64,000 bases of DNA, from contig CP031740.1 in NCBI GenBank assembly GCA_022701275.1, positions 5,035,001 to 5,099,000 on the forward strand, in the 5' to 3' direction. Below, piece after piece: positions 46,789 to 55,510 of this stretch. Below the pieces are notes generated by a model. The model was not told where the DNA came from. It saw only the letters and a program-made list of their open reading frames with translations, and did no database searches. Numbering within the stretch: the stretch's first letter is position 1; every line of letters begins with the position of its first letter. Source of the stretch: Microcoleus vaginatus PCC 9802 (GTDB taxonomy: Bacteria; Cyanobacteriota; Cyanobacteriia; Cyanobacteriales; Microcoleaceae). The position numbers and the translations under genes were made by a program.

Positions 46789-48123
46789 CTACTTCTTTTT
46801 GCTTCTAGCCTCATCTTTCCGCAAAGATTCCAGAATAGAACGACCTACATAATTGCTAAAAACCAGCTCTCCAGCTTGATTGTAGTGGCAGCAGCTATCT
46901 ACATAAACAGCCTCTTTAGTCTTGTCAAAAACATTCACAGCATTCAGTAGATTAATATTATTTTTTTCCAAATTCGGAAAGTTTTTGAAAAGAGCCGGAT
47001 ATCCAATTTGTACAGATTTAGCATAAGGAGTCTCCTTGTTAAAAGCAATCTGCTTTTCGGCTTCACCAAACACCCTTTTCGTCTGATAATATTGATTAGG
47101 CTGAAGAACATGAAAATAAGGCACATTACTAGCCGACAGGACTTTGTGCATAAAAATTGAACTTTTCGCCCAATTGTCCGCCATGTTTTTAAAAGCTACT
47201 GAATCCTGTAAAACCGACTTATTAGTATTTATATAAATAACGCTGCCACTGCCATTTTTTTGTTGTTTAATCCGTTCTTCTTCAAACTTAAGAACATCTG
47301 TTTTATAGTTATTTACTAGCTGTTGAACGTAAACAGAAGTCAAAGCATTGCACGCCGCTAAAGAGCAGTGTTGCAAACTTTCCAAACCCTCATTAATCCT
47401 AGTTTTATTTTCTTGAATTCGGAGAGTTGCTTCCATAGCCTTAGTAGAAAGGCTATTATTCGCGAAGTTAGCCAGCGGCGAAATATGCTGAATGCTTGGC
47501 ATCGCCAAATCGACTTGATTTTTATTGTTTAAATTAGAAAGTGCTACTTCATTAAAACCATCTATATTGACGACCATATCTAATTCTTGACCTAAAGCCA
47601 AAAAGTAGTTTAAAATTAATAATTGCTGTGGCTGTTTGTAGCCTCCCGTCGCAAAAGACAAAATTACAAATTCTTTATCTTTTAAACCGGGCAACTGTTT
47701 GAGGTATTTAGGTAAAATTTGATTCTGAACTTGAAATATTGCATAATCGGAAGCCACAGAACCGCCAAAAACTCCGATAAAAAACTGATTAGTTTTAGTT
47801 TTCTTCAGAGGATAATCGTAAGGAGAAATAAACCCATAATTATTGACTTTAAAACCAGGTCTAAAATCAGCGCTGGGTTGTTGAATAAACCCAAAAAAAG
47901 GATGAAACCTTTCGACAATAGACTTGTTCAGCCGCACTCCTTCTAAATTAATTCCTAAATCCGACTTATTTTCCGTCTTTTCTCTAGTATAGAAAAATTG
48001 CTTGTGCTTGACAAAATACCATCCCAAGGAACCGAGTTCCAGGAAAACCAGTAAAAGCGCTAAGTTAATCAAAGCAATTGTTAGAAATTGTGGTTCTTTT
48101 TGGAGGACTTTTAAATCTTTCAT
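46789..48123 (-). CDS. SGNH-hydrolase-like membrane-anchored protein, paralog 1
   Basis: 444 aa. One N-terminal membrane anchor (FLTIALINLALLLVFLELGSLGWYF) precedes a large extracytoplasmic part with degenerate SGNH blocks: block I GVFGGSVASDY (Ser in a GGS rather than GDS context), block III NIDGFNEV (Asn), and block V DSCCHYNQAGE (Asp/His). This suggests an O-acyl esterase or transferase acting on a surface glycan. The next gene upstream (7-nt gap) is a clear paralog, so a tandem duplication formed the pair. Last gene of the cluster. Confidence 0.82.
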   Translation of the reverse strand: MKDLKVLQKEPQFLTIALINLALLLVFLELGSLGWYFVKHKQFFYTREKTENKSDLGINLEGVRLNKSIVERFHPFFGFIQQPSADFRPGFKVNNYGFISPYDYPLKKTKTNQFFIGVFGGSVASDYAIFQVQNQILPKYLKQLPGLKDKEFVILSFATGGYKQPQQLLILNYFLALGQELDMVVNIDGFNEVALSNLNNKNQVDLAMPSIQHISPLANFANNSLSTKAMEATLRIQENKTRINEGLESLQHCSLAACNALTSVYVQQLVNNYKTDVLKFEEERIKQQKNGSGSVIYINTNKSVLQDSVAFKNMADNWAKSSIFMHKVLSASNVPYFHVLQPNQYYQTKRVFGEAEKQIAFNKETPYAKSVQIGYPALFKNFPNLEKNNINLLNAVNVFDKTKEAVYVDSCCHYNQAGELVFSNYVGRSILESLRKDEARSKKK

Positions 48124-48129
48124 AAACCT

Positions 48130-49455
48130 CTATTTCGACTTCCTGACTACTTTAATAATTGAACTGGAAACATAATTTGCCAATACTTCTTCTCCCACTG
48201 AATTATAGTGGCAGCAGGCATCTTTGTAAACCGTCTCTTTTGTATTGTCTAAAATATTCACTGCGCTAAAAACATTAACCCCAGCTTTTTGCAAATCATC
48301 GACTTTGGACAAAAGCACCGGATAACCTTTTTTTACCCCTTCAATGTAAGGACTCTCTTTGTTAAGCGCGATTTCCTTTTCCTTGGCGGTAAACGCTCGC
48401 TTAGTGGGATAATACTGGTTGGGCTGGATAAAGTGAAAATACTTAATCTTTCTACTTGATAAAATTTGATTCATCCCGATCGACGATTGGTACCACATCG
48501 ATGCCATTTTGTTAAAAGCAGTGGCATCCTCGAAAACAGAGTCAGCTTTGGGAATGTACACTATACTGCTATTTGCCGGGTTTGAGTTGGATTGTTTGAC
48601 TTGCGTATCGTACTTGACAACGGCTTGCTGATAATGGTTGATTAATTGTTTCACCTGTAGCGAGGTAACAGCGTGACACAAAGCAAGCTGACAAGTTTCC
48701 AATTTGTCAATACCTGCTTTCAACTGTTTTTTGTTTTCGTTAATTTGTACGATCGAACTCATCACTTCCGGTGACACGTTATTGCTCGCTAAACCTGTTA
48801 ACGGCTGTATGTGCTGAACGCTGGGCATTCCTATTTCTACTCGGGCTTTGTTATTTAAATTTGACAGTGCTACTTCGTTAAAACCGTCAATATTGATGAC
48901 TAAATCTAATTCTTGACCCAAAGCCAGAAAGTAATTTAAAATTAGTAATTGTTGGGGCTGTTTGTAGCCGCCGTTGCCAAAATTTAAAACCACAATTTCG
49001 CGATCGGCAAATTCTGGATAACTCTGCAATTTTTTAGACAATATTTGATTTTTATATTCATCTACTGCAAAATTGTTGGCAACGGAACCGCCAAAAACTC
49101 CGATAATAAATTGTTTTTTATTGGTTTTAACAAATGGATATTCGTAGAGGGAAAAAAAGCCGTGTTTGTTGACTTTTAACTTTAATTTTTCATTGGTAAA
49201 AGCACCTTGGTTGAGCACGTAGCCAAAAAACGGGTGCAGTCTTTCTACGATAGATTCATCTACTCTAATTCCGAGCCGTTCAATATCTTCTACTACTTGT
49301 TCTTTAGCTTTAGTTCGGGTATAAAAAAACTGCTTTTGTTTTATAAAATAAAAAGCTAGCGACAAAGCTTCGAGACAAATAAAGGCGATCGCCAAATTAA
49401 CCGCTATTATAATTAATATATTTTTGCTTTTTTCGAGTACCGTTGAATCTTTCAT
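48130..49455 (-). CDS. SGNH-hydrolase-like membrane-anchored protein, paralog 2
   Basis: 441 aa, same layout as its neighbour: anchor (ILIIIAVNLAIAFICLEALSL), HPFFGYVLNQG, block I GVFGGSVANNF, GGYKQPQQLLILNYFLALGQELDLVINIDGFNEVALSNL shared almost word for word, and block V DACCHYNSVGEEVLANYV. Divergence is greatest between about residues 230 and 330. The start codon lies 13 nt downstream of the SGNH gene before it, so the three are one transcription unit. Enzymatic activity is inferred from the SGNH blocks only. Confidence 0.82.
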   Translation of the reverse strand: MKDSTVLEKSKNILIIIAVNLAIAFICLEALSLAFYFIKQKQFFYTRTKAKEQVVEDIERLGIRVDESIVERLHPFFGYVLNQGAFTNEKLKLKVNKHGFFSLYEYPFVKTNKKQFIIGVFGGSVANNFAVDEYKNQILSKKLQSYPEFADREIVVLNFGNGGYKQPQQLLILNYFLALGQELDLVINIDGFNEVALSNLNNKARVEIGMPSVQHIQPLTGLASNNVSPEVMSSIVQINENKKQLKAGIDKLETCQLALCHAVTSLQVKQLINHYQQAVVKYDTQVKQSNSNPANSSIVYIPKADSVFEDATAFNKMASMWYQSSIGMNQILSSRKIKYFHFIQPNQYYPTKRAFTAKEKEIALNKESPYIEGVKKGYPVLLSKVDDLQKAGVNVFSAVNILDNTKETVYKDACCHYNSVGEEVLANYVSSSIIKVVRKSK

Positions 49456-49468
49456 GAAATTTGACGGC

Positions 49469-50701
49469 TTACGGTTGTTTTTTGGGAACTTGAGACTGCT
49501 TCAAATTTTCGCACAAATTTCTGTTAATCAGGATACTAGCCAGCCGATGCCCGAGTTCATTCCAGTGACCCCCACAGGGTACAGAGTTCTCAAAACCGTG
49601 GGCGCAGACTTGATATTTTTCAGTGTAACCTTGGATCTGTTCGGATAAATTTAGTACCCGAAAACCCTCGCGCGCGCCCAATTTTTCCAGCCGCCTATCG
49701 GGATAAAACAAATCCTGAATGTTGTTCTTTCTCATAAAATTTTTTCGCCTCTCGGCATCCGGTCTAACTTGCATCGGATCGCCGATCGTCACAACCAAGA
49801 AATCAGCATTTTTCTGCACGACTTCATTCCGCATCGTCACAATCAAACCCTCTGTCACCCTCCAAGCCTCTTGCCAAGCTGCATCCTGAGGTTCCTTGAG
49901 GTTTTGGGTACTTAAAGCGGTAAAATCCTGCGATAACTCACGCTTTTTCCGCTCTAAGTCTACTTTTTTAATGACCTGCAAAATGCGCGAATTGTTGACG
50001 AGAAAAGTGGGCATCCGGTCTACGAAGGAAACTGCTCTTTCGTTGCGGTCGATCGGCGCCAGATTGCGAAAAGACATATCCGGTACTAACTTGCCGCTAG
50101 CATCATAAGCAAAAAATGGTCGGTAGCGATCGTATTCCAATTGCGGCGAATTGTTAATTATATCATTACCAATAAAAAAAGCAAGAATTACAATATCAGG
50201 ACTGTAATCCCACACTTTTTTTCGCAGCATTATCAATTGTTGAGCAGTACCGTAGCCCTGCACCCCGAAATTCATGACCTCAACATTTTTGCGTCCCTTA
50301 ACAGCTTCGCAGTTGCCTAACTTTCGTTCCAATTTCGACCAGAAAGTTTGTTCGACAGGTACCTGAATTGCTTCGGTGAAAGAATCGCCCAAAACCGCCA
50401 CGCGCAAAGTATTTGGAGGTTTGGCTTTTGTATGTTCACGATCGCGCAAACCCTCGCTATTGACCTGCACAAGACTCGCACCTTCCCCATTCCACTCCCC
50501 CGACGCACCCGGTTTCAGCTTCCAGCCCAAATTCGGATCGGAAGTGTGGAAACCAGTTGGCGCCGAGTCTACGAAATCTCTTATTTTTGGATAGCCCTCA
50601 ACTCTAGCAACTCGCAACCCAACTTCACCAATTACCACCCCCATCAATAAACCGCCGAGTGTCAAACCTAAATTGACACCCAAATTTTTCAACTTGCTCA
50701 T
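49469..50701 (-). CDS. SGNH/GDSL hydrolase family protein
   Basis: About 410 aa from ATG 50701 (MSKLKNLGVNLG); the longer frame to 50734 overlaps the DUF5989 gene and lacks a good start. An N-terminal anchor (LGLTLGGLLMGVVIGEVGLRVA), then canonical SGNH blocks: AVLGDSFTEA (nucleophile Ser), GVQGYGTAQQLIMLR, FFIGNDIINNS (Asn), and HWNELGHRLAS (His). Likely a periplasmic carbohydrate esterase or an acyltransferase-type tailoring enzyme. It starts 4 nt after the DUF5989 stop. Confidence 0.87.
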   Translation of the reverse strand: MSKLKNLGVNLGLTLGGLLMGVVIGEVGLRVARVEGYPKIRDFVDSAPTGFHTSDPNLGWKLKPGASGEWNGEGASLVQVNSEGLRDREHTKAKPPNTLRVAVLGDSFTEAIQVPVEQTFWSKLERKLGNCEAVKGRKNVEVMNFGVQGYGTAQQLIMLRKKVWDYSPDIVILAFFIGNDIINNSPQLEYDRYRPFFAYDASGKLVPDMSFRNLAPIDRNERAVSFVDRMPTFLVNNSRILQVIKKVDLERKKRELSQDFTALSTQNLKEPQDAAWQEAWRVTEGLIVTMRNEVVQKNADFLVVTIGDPMQVRPDAERRKNFMRKNNIQDLFYPDRRLEKLGAREGFRVLNLSEQIQGYTEKYQVCAHGFENSVPCGGHWNELGHRLASILINRNLCENLKQSQVPKKQP

Positions 50702-50705
50702 TATT

Positions 50706-50870
50706 TCAAAACAGCGTGTAAATAAACGGAGCAATCACAGAACCCTGACTCAATACAATCAAAGCTCCTAAAAAGACTAAAGTCACAATTAACGGCAACA
50801 TCCAATACTTTTGGCGTTCTTTCATAAACGCCCACAAATCTTTGAGAAAATCTAAAGTTGCTTCAAACAC
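50706..50870 (-). CDS. DUF5989 (SxtK-like) small membrane protein
   Basis: 54 aa from GTG 50870: MFEATLDFLKDLWAFMKERQ, KYWMLPLIVTLVFLGALIVL, then SQGSVIAPFIYTLF. An amphipathic start, one transmembrane helix and a short tail are typical of DUF5989. It starts directly after the SxtJ-like stop and ends 4 nt before the SGNH start, so it is certainly in the operon. In saxitoxin clusters the same trio is called sxtI, sxtJ and sxtK. It probably helps place the carbamoyltransferase at the membrane; this is inference. Confidence 0.85.
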   Translation of the reverse strand: MFEATLDFLKDLWAFMKERQKYWMLPLIVTLVFLGALIVLSQGSVIAPFIYTLF

Positions 50871-51278
50871 TTAAAAAGGACGCTCCATACTAACTTTTGT
50901 TCTTGCTTTACTTGGGATGCGGTAAGTATCCATTTTCGGATTGAGCTTTCGCCGCATTGCATCTTCGCCGAAAATATTTTTGATTACTCCCATCGGCCAA
51001 ACTATCAGGTAAAAAACTATCCCTAAGACGAGCGGCGTTTGGATTTTGTGGAGGAGCAGTCCAAACCGCATCCATGCGTGATAAACGGGATTCAGCGATT
51101 TCGGCGCAACCAATCCTAGCACGATTAGGACGGCGCCGATTGCCCAGGGCAGCCAAGGTAGAGAATGCCGCCGCAGTAAAGGTACTGCTAAACCGAAGAT
51201 CACTGCAATCAAGCCGCCAATTAGCAGCCCGAAATCGCGCAAGCCTTTTTTGTCGAGTTTTTTAATTTCGTCGCTCAT
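50871..51278 (-). CDS. SxtJ-family membrane protein
   Basis: 135 aa. A cytoplasmic start (MSDEIKKLDKKGLRDFG), then two close hydrophobic pairs: LLIGGLIAVIFGLAVPLL and LPWAIGAVLIVLGLVAP, then LVLGIVFYLIVWPMGVIKNIFG with a conserved basic tail (DAMRRKLNPKMDTYRIPS). This matches SxtJ-type proteins next to carbamoyltransferases. Three to four membrane helices. Function unknown. Separated from the carbamoyltransferase by 93 bp filled with heptamer repeats. Confidence 0.87.
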   Translation of the reverse strand: MSDEIKKLDKKGLRDFGLLIGGLIAVIFGLAVPLLRRHSLPWLPWAIGAVLIVLGLVAPKSLNPVYHAWMRFGLLLHKIQTPLVLGIVFYLIVWPMGVIKNIFGEDAMRRKLNPKMDTYRIPSKARTKVSMERPF

Positions 51279-51286
51279 TAGAAATG

Positions 51287-51376
51287 GGGAATTGGGAATT
51301 GGGAATTGGGAATTGGGAATTAGTTATTAGTTATTCGTTCCCACAAATAACTAATAACTAATAACTAATGACTAAT
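51287..51376. repeat. Heptanucleotide short tandem repeats (STRR)
   Basis: Five perfect GGGAATT heptamers (51287-51321), then TTAGTTA-type heptamers and their inverted form TAACTAA (three copies near 51345-51366). Such arrays are a hallmark of filamentous cyanobacteria. It lies between two genes of one operon, so it is transcribed; the inverted arms could fold. Confidence 0.85.
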
Positions 51377-53348
51377 CTAGTTCAAATTCATTTTTCCAAG
51401 CATCATCTTGTTTCCAAGGAATTTGTTCGGACTTGGGAAGCAAGTAATTTTCCAAAACCAGATAGTCCATTTCGGTTCGCATGAAACAGCGGTAAGCATC
51501 CTCTGGAGTGCAAACAATGGGTTCGCCTCGGACGTTGAAAGAAGTATTTACGACAATCGAACAGCCCGATCGCTTTTCAAAATGGCTGATTAAGTCATAG
51601 TAGCGAGGATTGGTTTCTTTGTGAACAGTTTGGATGCGAGCCGAGTAATCGACGTGGGTGACAGCCGGAATTTCTGAGCGCGGAATGTTGAGCTTTTCAA
51701 TGCCAAACAACTGCTCTTGTTCCGCAGTCATGGGAATGCGGAGACTCGCTTTGACAGGTGCTACTAATAGCATATAAGGGCTAGAATGGTCAATCTCGAA
51801 ATAATCCGCAACTCGCTCGGCTAAGATTGACGGCGCAAAAGGTCGAAATGATTCCCGATATTTAATTTTCAGGTTCATCACGGACTGCATTTTAGCACTG
51901 CGGGGATCGCCAATGATCGATCGACCGCCCAGAGCCCGCGGCCCAAATTCCATCCGCCCTTGGAACCATCCCACCACATTTCCCTGTTCCAAAATCTCAG
52001 CCAACTGCGGCATTAATTCGGCATCGTCCAATCGGTGGTAGCTGGCTTTGACAGCATCCAAATATTCGAGAATTTCTGCGTCAGTAAACCTCGGCCCCAA
52101 ATAAGAGCCGCGCATTTGATCGTGACAAGTTAAATGAGCAACAGACTTCGCCAAAGTTGCCACCGCTTGGTTTGCAGTGAGAACTTCACTCCTCTCCTCA
52201 ACCGCTGCGTTTGTAGTGACAAGCTCAGTCTTGAGGGATTCTGTACTATTTGCTGTCGAGTTCGCGCTCACAGTGCGAGGTTGTTCGCAATACTGGTACC
52301 AAATCGCCAAAGCCGCGCCCAAAGCACCGCCAGCATCTCCCGCCGCCGGCTGAATCCAAATATCTTTGAAAATACCTTCCCGCAAGAGTCTGCCGTTAGC
52401 AACGCAGTTGAGAGCAACGCCGCCCGCAAGACAAAGATAATCGACATTCAATTCTTTTTTAACTGTTCTGCAAAGCCGCAAAACAACTTCTTCGGTAACA
52501 ACTTGAATGGAAGCGGCTATATCCATTTCCCGCTGAGTCAATTTTCCTTCAGCTTGACGCGGCGGCCCTTCAAACAGTTCGTCAAACTTCTTATTTGTCA
52601 TGGTTAAGCCAACAGTATAGTTGAAATAATCCATGTTCAAACGGAAAGTTCCGTCATCTTTGAGGTCTATTAAATAGTTGAGAATTTTGTCTACATACTT
52701 GGGTTCGCCGTAAGGAGCTAAACCCATGAGTTTGTATTCGCCAGAGTTGACTTTGAAGCCGGTGTAATAGGTGAAAGCTGAATAAAGCAAGCCCAAGGAG
52801 TGGGGAAAATCGATTTCCCACTGAGGTGTAAGTTCGTTGCCGTCTCCCAACCAAACCGAGGTTGTTGCCCACTCGCCCACGCCGTCTAGGCACAAAACGG
52901 CTGCTTTTTGAAACGGGCTGGGGAAAAATGCCGATGCTGCGTGGGATTGGTGGTGTTCGGTAAATAGCAGAGATGGCAGTTTATTCGTTTTGCAGTTGGC
53001 CATTTCTGCGAGCTCTCTTTTGAGCATGGTTTTGAGGTAAAGCTTTTCTTTGAGCCATATCGGCATGGCTGTTAGGAAAGAGCGAAAACCTTGGGGCGCG
53101 TAGGCTAAATAGGTTTCGAGAAGGCGCTCGAATTTGACTAAAGGTTTGTCGTAAAAGACTATTCGATCGAGTTCCCGCAAATCTATTTTCGCTTCTTTCA
53201 AGCAATAAGCGATCGCATTCTTGGGAAATCTGGCGTCGTGCTTTTTGCGGGAAAATCTTTCTTCCTGCGCTGCGGCTATAATTTCTCCATCGCGAATTAA
53301 GGCTGCGGCGCTGTCGTGATAGTACGCCGAGATTCCAAGTATGTTCAT
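51372..53348 (-). CDS. SxtI/NodU-type carbamoyltransferase
   Basis: 658 aa from ATG 53348 (MNILGISAYYHDSAAALI); the longer frame adds only a spurious MRFVRRR. The N-terminal Kae1-like domain has HDSAAALIRDGEIIAAAQEERFSRKKHD and EHHQSHAASAFF (metal/nucleotide His residues). The C-terminal domain has LCLAGGVALNC, QGRMEFGPRALGGRSIIGDPR and IVVNTSFNVRGEPIVCT. It transfers a carbamoyl group from carbamoyl phosphate, via carbamoyl-AMP, to a hydroxyl, here probably of a surface polysaccharide. A Ser/Thr/Asn-rich linker (about 355-410) looks like a lineage-specific insert. First gene of the cluster. Confidence 0.93.
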   Translation of the reverse strand: MNILGISAYYHDSAAALIRDGEIIAAAQEERFSRKKHDARFPKNAIAYCLKEAKIDLRELDRIVFYDKPLVKFERLLETYLAYAPQGFRSFLTAMPIWLKEKLYLKTMLKRELAEMANCKTNKLPSLLFTEHHQSHAASAFFPSPFQKAAVLCLDGVGEWATTSVWLGDGNELTPQWEIDFPHSLGLLYSAFTYYTGFKVNSGEYKLMGLAPYGEPKYVDKILNYLIDLKDDGTFRLNMDYFNYTVGLTMTNKKFDELFEGPPRQAEGKLTQREMDIAASIQVVTEEVVLRLCRTVKKELNVDYLCLAGGVALNCVANGRLLREGIFKDIWIQPAAGDAGGALGAALAIWYQYCEQPRTVSANSTANSTESLKTELVTTNAAVEERSEVLTANQAVATLAKSVAHLTCHDQMRGSYLGPRFTDAEILEYLDAVKASYHRLDDAELMPQLAEILEQGNVVGWFQGRMEFGPRALGGRSIIGDPRSAKMQSVMNLKIKYRESFRPFAPSILAERVADYFEIDHSSPYMLLVAPVKASLRIPMTAEQEQLFGIEKLNIPRSEIPAVTHVDYSARIQTVHKETNPRYYDLISHFEKRSGCSIVVNTSFNVRGEPIVCTPEDAYRCFMRTEMDYLVLENYLLPKSEQIPWKQDDAWKNEFELD

Positions 53349-53517
53349 TCGTCTCCTCACAAATCGCAATGCGTTTGTATCTGACTATTTAGAATAGCTA
53401 TCGATTATAGCTGCTTAAGTACGGATTTGGGCGATAGTTTTGCGATCGCCTCTAATTTTACCTGGATCGATGTCGGTGGGCCACCCGAGGGCGATCGCCT
53501 GTTAGAGAGCATTTAAG

Positions 53518-54003
53518 CTAGCGCCGGCGTATCCTGCGCCCCCAAGCTCTGAAGTAAGTGACCACCGGGAATTGATAAAATTCACCTACCAACCACAGCA
53601 CGATGCCTAAATGCGACAAAAAAGCTAAGCCTGTCCAAGCTGCAGGCACCCACGACAACCGGCTGCCGGGAACCGGGGGAAAATAGTAAGCTGAAAGTCC
53701 CAGCAAGGTAGTGGGAAGGAAAATTAGACCAATAGCCGCTGCCAAGTAGGGCCATCCGAATTCTACGCCTTCGAGGTGGGCTCCTATCCACCGTTTGCCG
53801 TTCCAGTGCCAAGTTACGGGCGGTTGGCGATCGGCCATTTGGAGCGATTGTCTTTCAACGCTTGCGGTATAAATGTGCTGGCAGAAGTTGCAAGCTAGGG
53901 CGTCCATCATCGGCATGGTATAAATTTGACCGGTGCGGCACACGGGACAGGGATATGTATCTTGAGGGTTGAAAGGTCGGGGTGATTTGTGGAAAATATG
54001 CAT
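53518..54003 (-). CDS. Zinc-ribbon membrane protein, unknown function
   Basis: 161 aa. An N-terminal knuckle CPVCRTG with a second pair CNFCQ (residues ~19-42) is followed by PPVTWHWNGKRWIGAHLEG and two membrane helices (LAAAIGLIFLPTTLLGLSAYYF; WTGLAFLSHLGIVLWLVGEF), with a very basic C-terminal end (RAWGRRIRRR). Conserved-looking cyanobacterial membrane protein; I cannot name the family. Alone on its strand between the carbamoyltransferase and nadK. Confidence 0.78.
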   Translation of the reverse strand: MHIFHKSPRPFNPQDTYPCPVCRTGQIYTMPMMDALACNFCQHIYTASVERQSLQMADRQPPVTWHWNGKRWIGAHLEGVEFGWPYLAAAIGLIFLPTTLLGLSAYYFPPVPGSRLSWVPAAWTGLAFLSHLGIVLWLVGEFYQFPVVTYFRAWGRRIRRR

Positions 54004-54149
54004 AGATCAGGCTGTTTGTCAAGATATTGAGCGATCTTAACAAAGTACAGAGATTATGCGTTGGCTGAGGGCGGTTTTTGTATGATTGTTGGTTTTTTCA
54101 CGCTTACGGGCCCCACGGGTTAATGCAGTTTCATGGTGGATGATTCGGA

Positions 54150-55070
54150 TTAATTGCGGTGATTGTTGCTATAGCGAATTCTGGCTCCTGCCCAGTGAAG
54201 TTTTTCCCTCAAAGTGTTGTAATAAGAATAGTTTTCCCGCAAAATAATAAACTTGGCTTCGCAGTCTGCCCTCCGCACGTCTACGCGCTGTCCTGGCCAA
54301 ATTGCAGTCCCCAAAATGCCGTCTGTCCAGAGTTTTGTACTGAGTTCGTAATCTGCTAAAGGCCAAATGCTGACGACTGAACCGGGCGGCAGGACGATCG
54401 CCCGACTGGATAAACTCAAAGGGCAAATCGGAGTAACTGCGATCGCCTCCATTCCCGAGTGCATAATCGGCCCGTTGGCAGATGCGGTGTAGCAAGTCGA
54501 ACCGGTGGGAGTTGCCACAATTAAACCATCGCCTTGATATTGATCGACTACTTCGCCGTCAACTTCCATTTCTAGAATACAGCTCGGCATTCGATCGGCT
54601 GAAGCAGGTTTGACACACATTTCATTTAGTGCCAAAAATCGATCGCTTTCCGGTTCAAGATTAGTTCTGTTTCCCTCAAAAATCGCCGCCTGCAACATCA
54701 TCCGCTTCTGTACGGCATACCTGTCTTCCGAAAGTCTGTCCCAAATATCCTCAGTATTTTGGAAATCCTCAAAAGACTCGCTTAAAAAACCCAGATGTCC
54801 CCCCACATTCGCTGCCAAAATCGGGATGCCGTCAGCCGCCAAATTCCGCGCAGCAGCTAGGGCCGTACCGTCGCCCCCCAGCACTACCGCTAAATCAATT
54901 GGGCTGTTACTAGAAGCTAAAAACACCGGATACGGGTTATCTTTCGGGCCACTCGGCCCCATTAAAACGTGACACCCGCGACTTTCTAATTGGCGGGCAC
55001 ACTGTTCTGCCCACCGCTGGCTGAGGGTATCTCTGGCTTTGTGGGCGATAATTACTTGTTTTAGTTGCAC
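54150..55070 (-). CDS. nadK: NAD kinase
   Basis: 306 aa. Phosphorylates NAD to NADP. The GGDGTALAAARNL motif (catalytic Asp), GHLGFLSE, NEMCVKPASADRM, and the substrate loop GDGLIVATPTGSTCYTASANGPIM all fit; C-terminal LSSRAIVLPPGS. Length normal. Cyanobacteria carry two NAD kinases; this is a typical one. The ATG at 55070 is followed by the usual KQVIIAHKARD start. Confidence 0.95.
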   Translation of the reverse strand: MQLKQVIIAHKARDTLSQRWAEQCARQLESRGCHVLMGPSGPKDNPYPVFLASSNSPIDLAVVLGGDGTALAAARNLAADGIPILAANVGGHLGFLSESFEDFQNTEDIWDRLSEDRYAVQKRMMLQAAIFEGNRTNLEPESDRFLALNEMCVKPASADRMPSCILEMEVDGEVVDQYQGDGLIVATPTGSTCYTASANGPIMHSGMEAIAVTPICPLSLSSRAIVLPPGSVVSIWPLADYELSTKLWTDGILGTAIWPGQRVDVRRADCEAKFIILRENYSYYNTLREKLHWAGARIRYSNNHRN

Positions 55071-55510
55071 AACCTATCGATTTTAGATTTTAGATTTTGG
55101 ATTTTAGATGATTAGATTTTAGACTGAATTGCCGCGAGCGGGACGATCGCACCGCACATCGATTTTAGACTTTAGATTTTAGATTTTAGATGATTAGATT
55201 TTAGACTGAAGTGCCGCGACCGGGACGATCGCACTGTTGTACTCGGAAAAATATTATTCCGATGCCGCAGGGCATCTCCCCTCGGAGATTCTGCCTCTGG
55301 TTTATAGCCATTCCAAAAAGTAATCCAATTTTTGGCAAGCTGCAAACCCTTATCTCATATCAATTCCGGTTATATCGGAATGATTAAACCACAGAGGACG
55401 CAGAGGATACAGAGGAAGGGAACAGAGATGAATAATTCCGATGAAGGGCGGATTTGATATCATCTGTCATTCCCAATTCTTTAATGGAAAATCGAAAATC
55501 GAAAATGGTA
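55071..55510. other. Repeat-rich intergenic region
   Basis: Two ~75-bp direct copies (55079-55154 and 55160-55234) each hold TTTTAGA heptamers, then GATGATTAGATTTTAGACTG and GGGACGATCGCAC. After this come a GAGGACGCAGAGGATACAGA-type stretch (about 55390) and AAAATCGAAAATCGAAAA at 55488-55505. No gene is seen. These are short-repeat arrays typical of filamentous cyanobacteria. Confidence 0.75.

Noticed and set aside
51279-51371. CRISPR array
   Set aside because: The repeats are 7-bp contiguous heptamers without spacers.
50706-53348. Saxitoxin biosynthesis
   Set aside because: Only the widespread sxtI/J/K-like genes are present; no sxtA-type or other toxin genes occur in the window.
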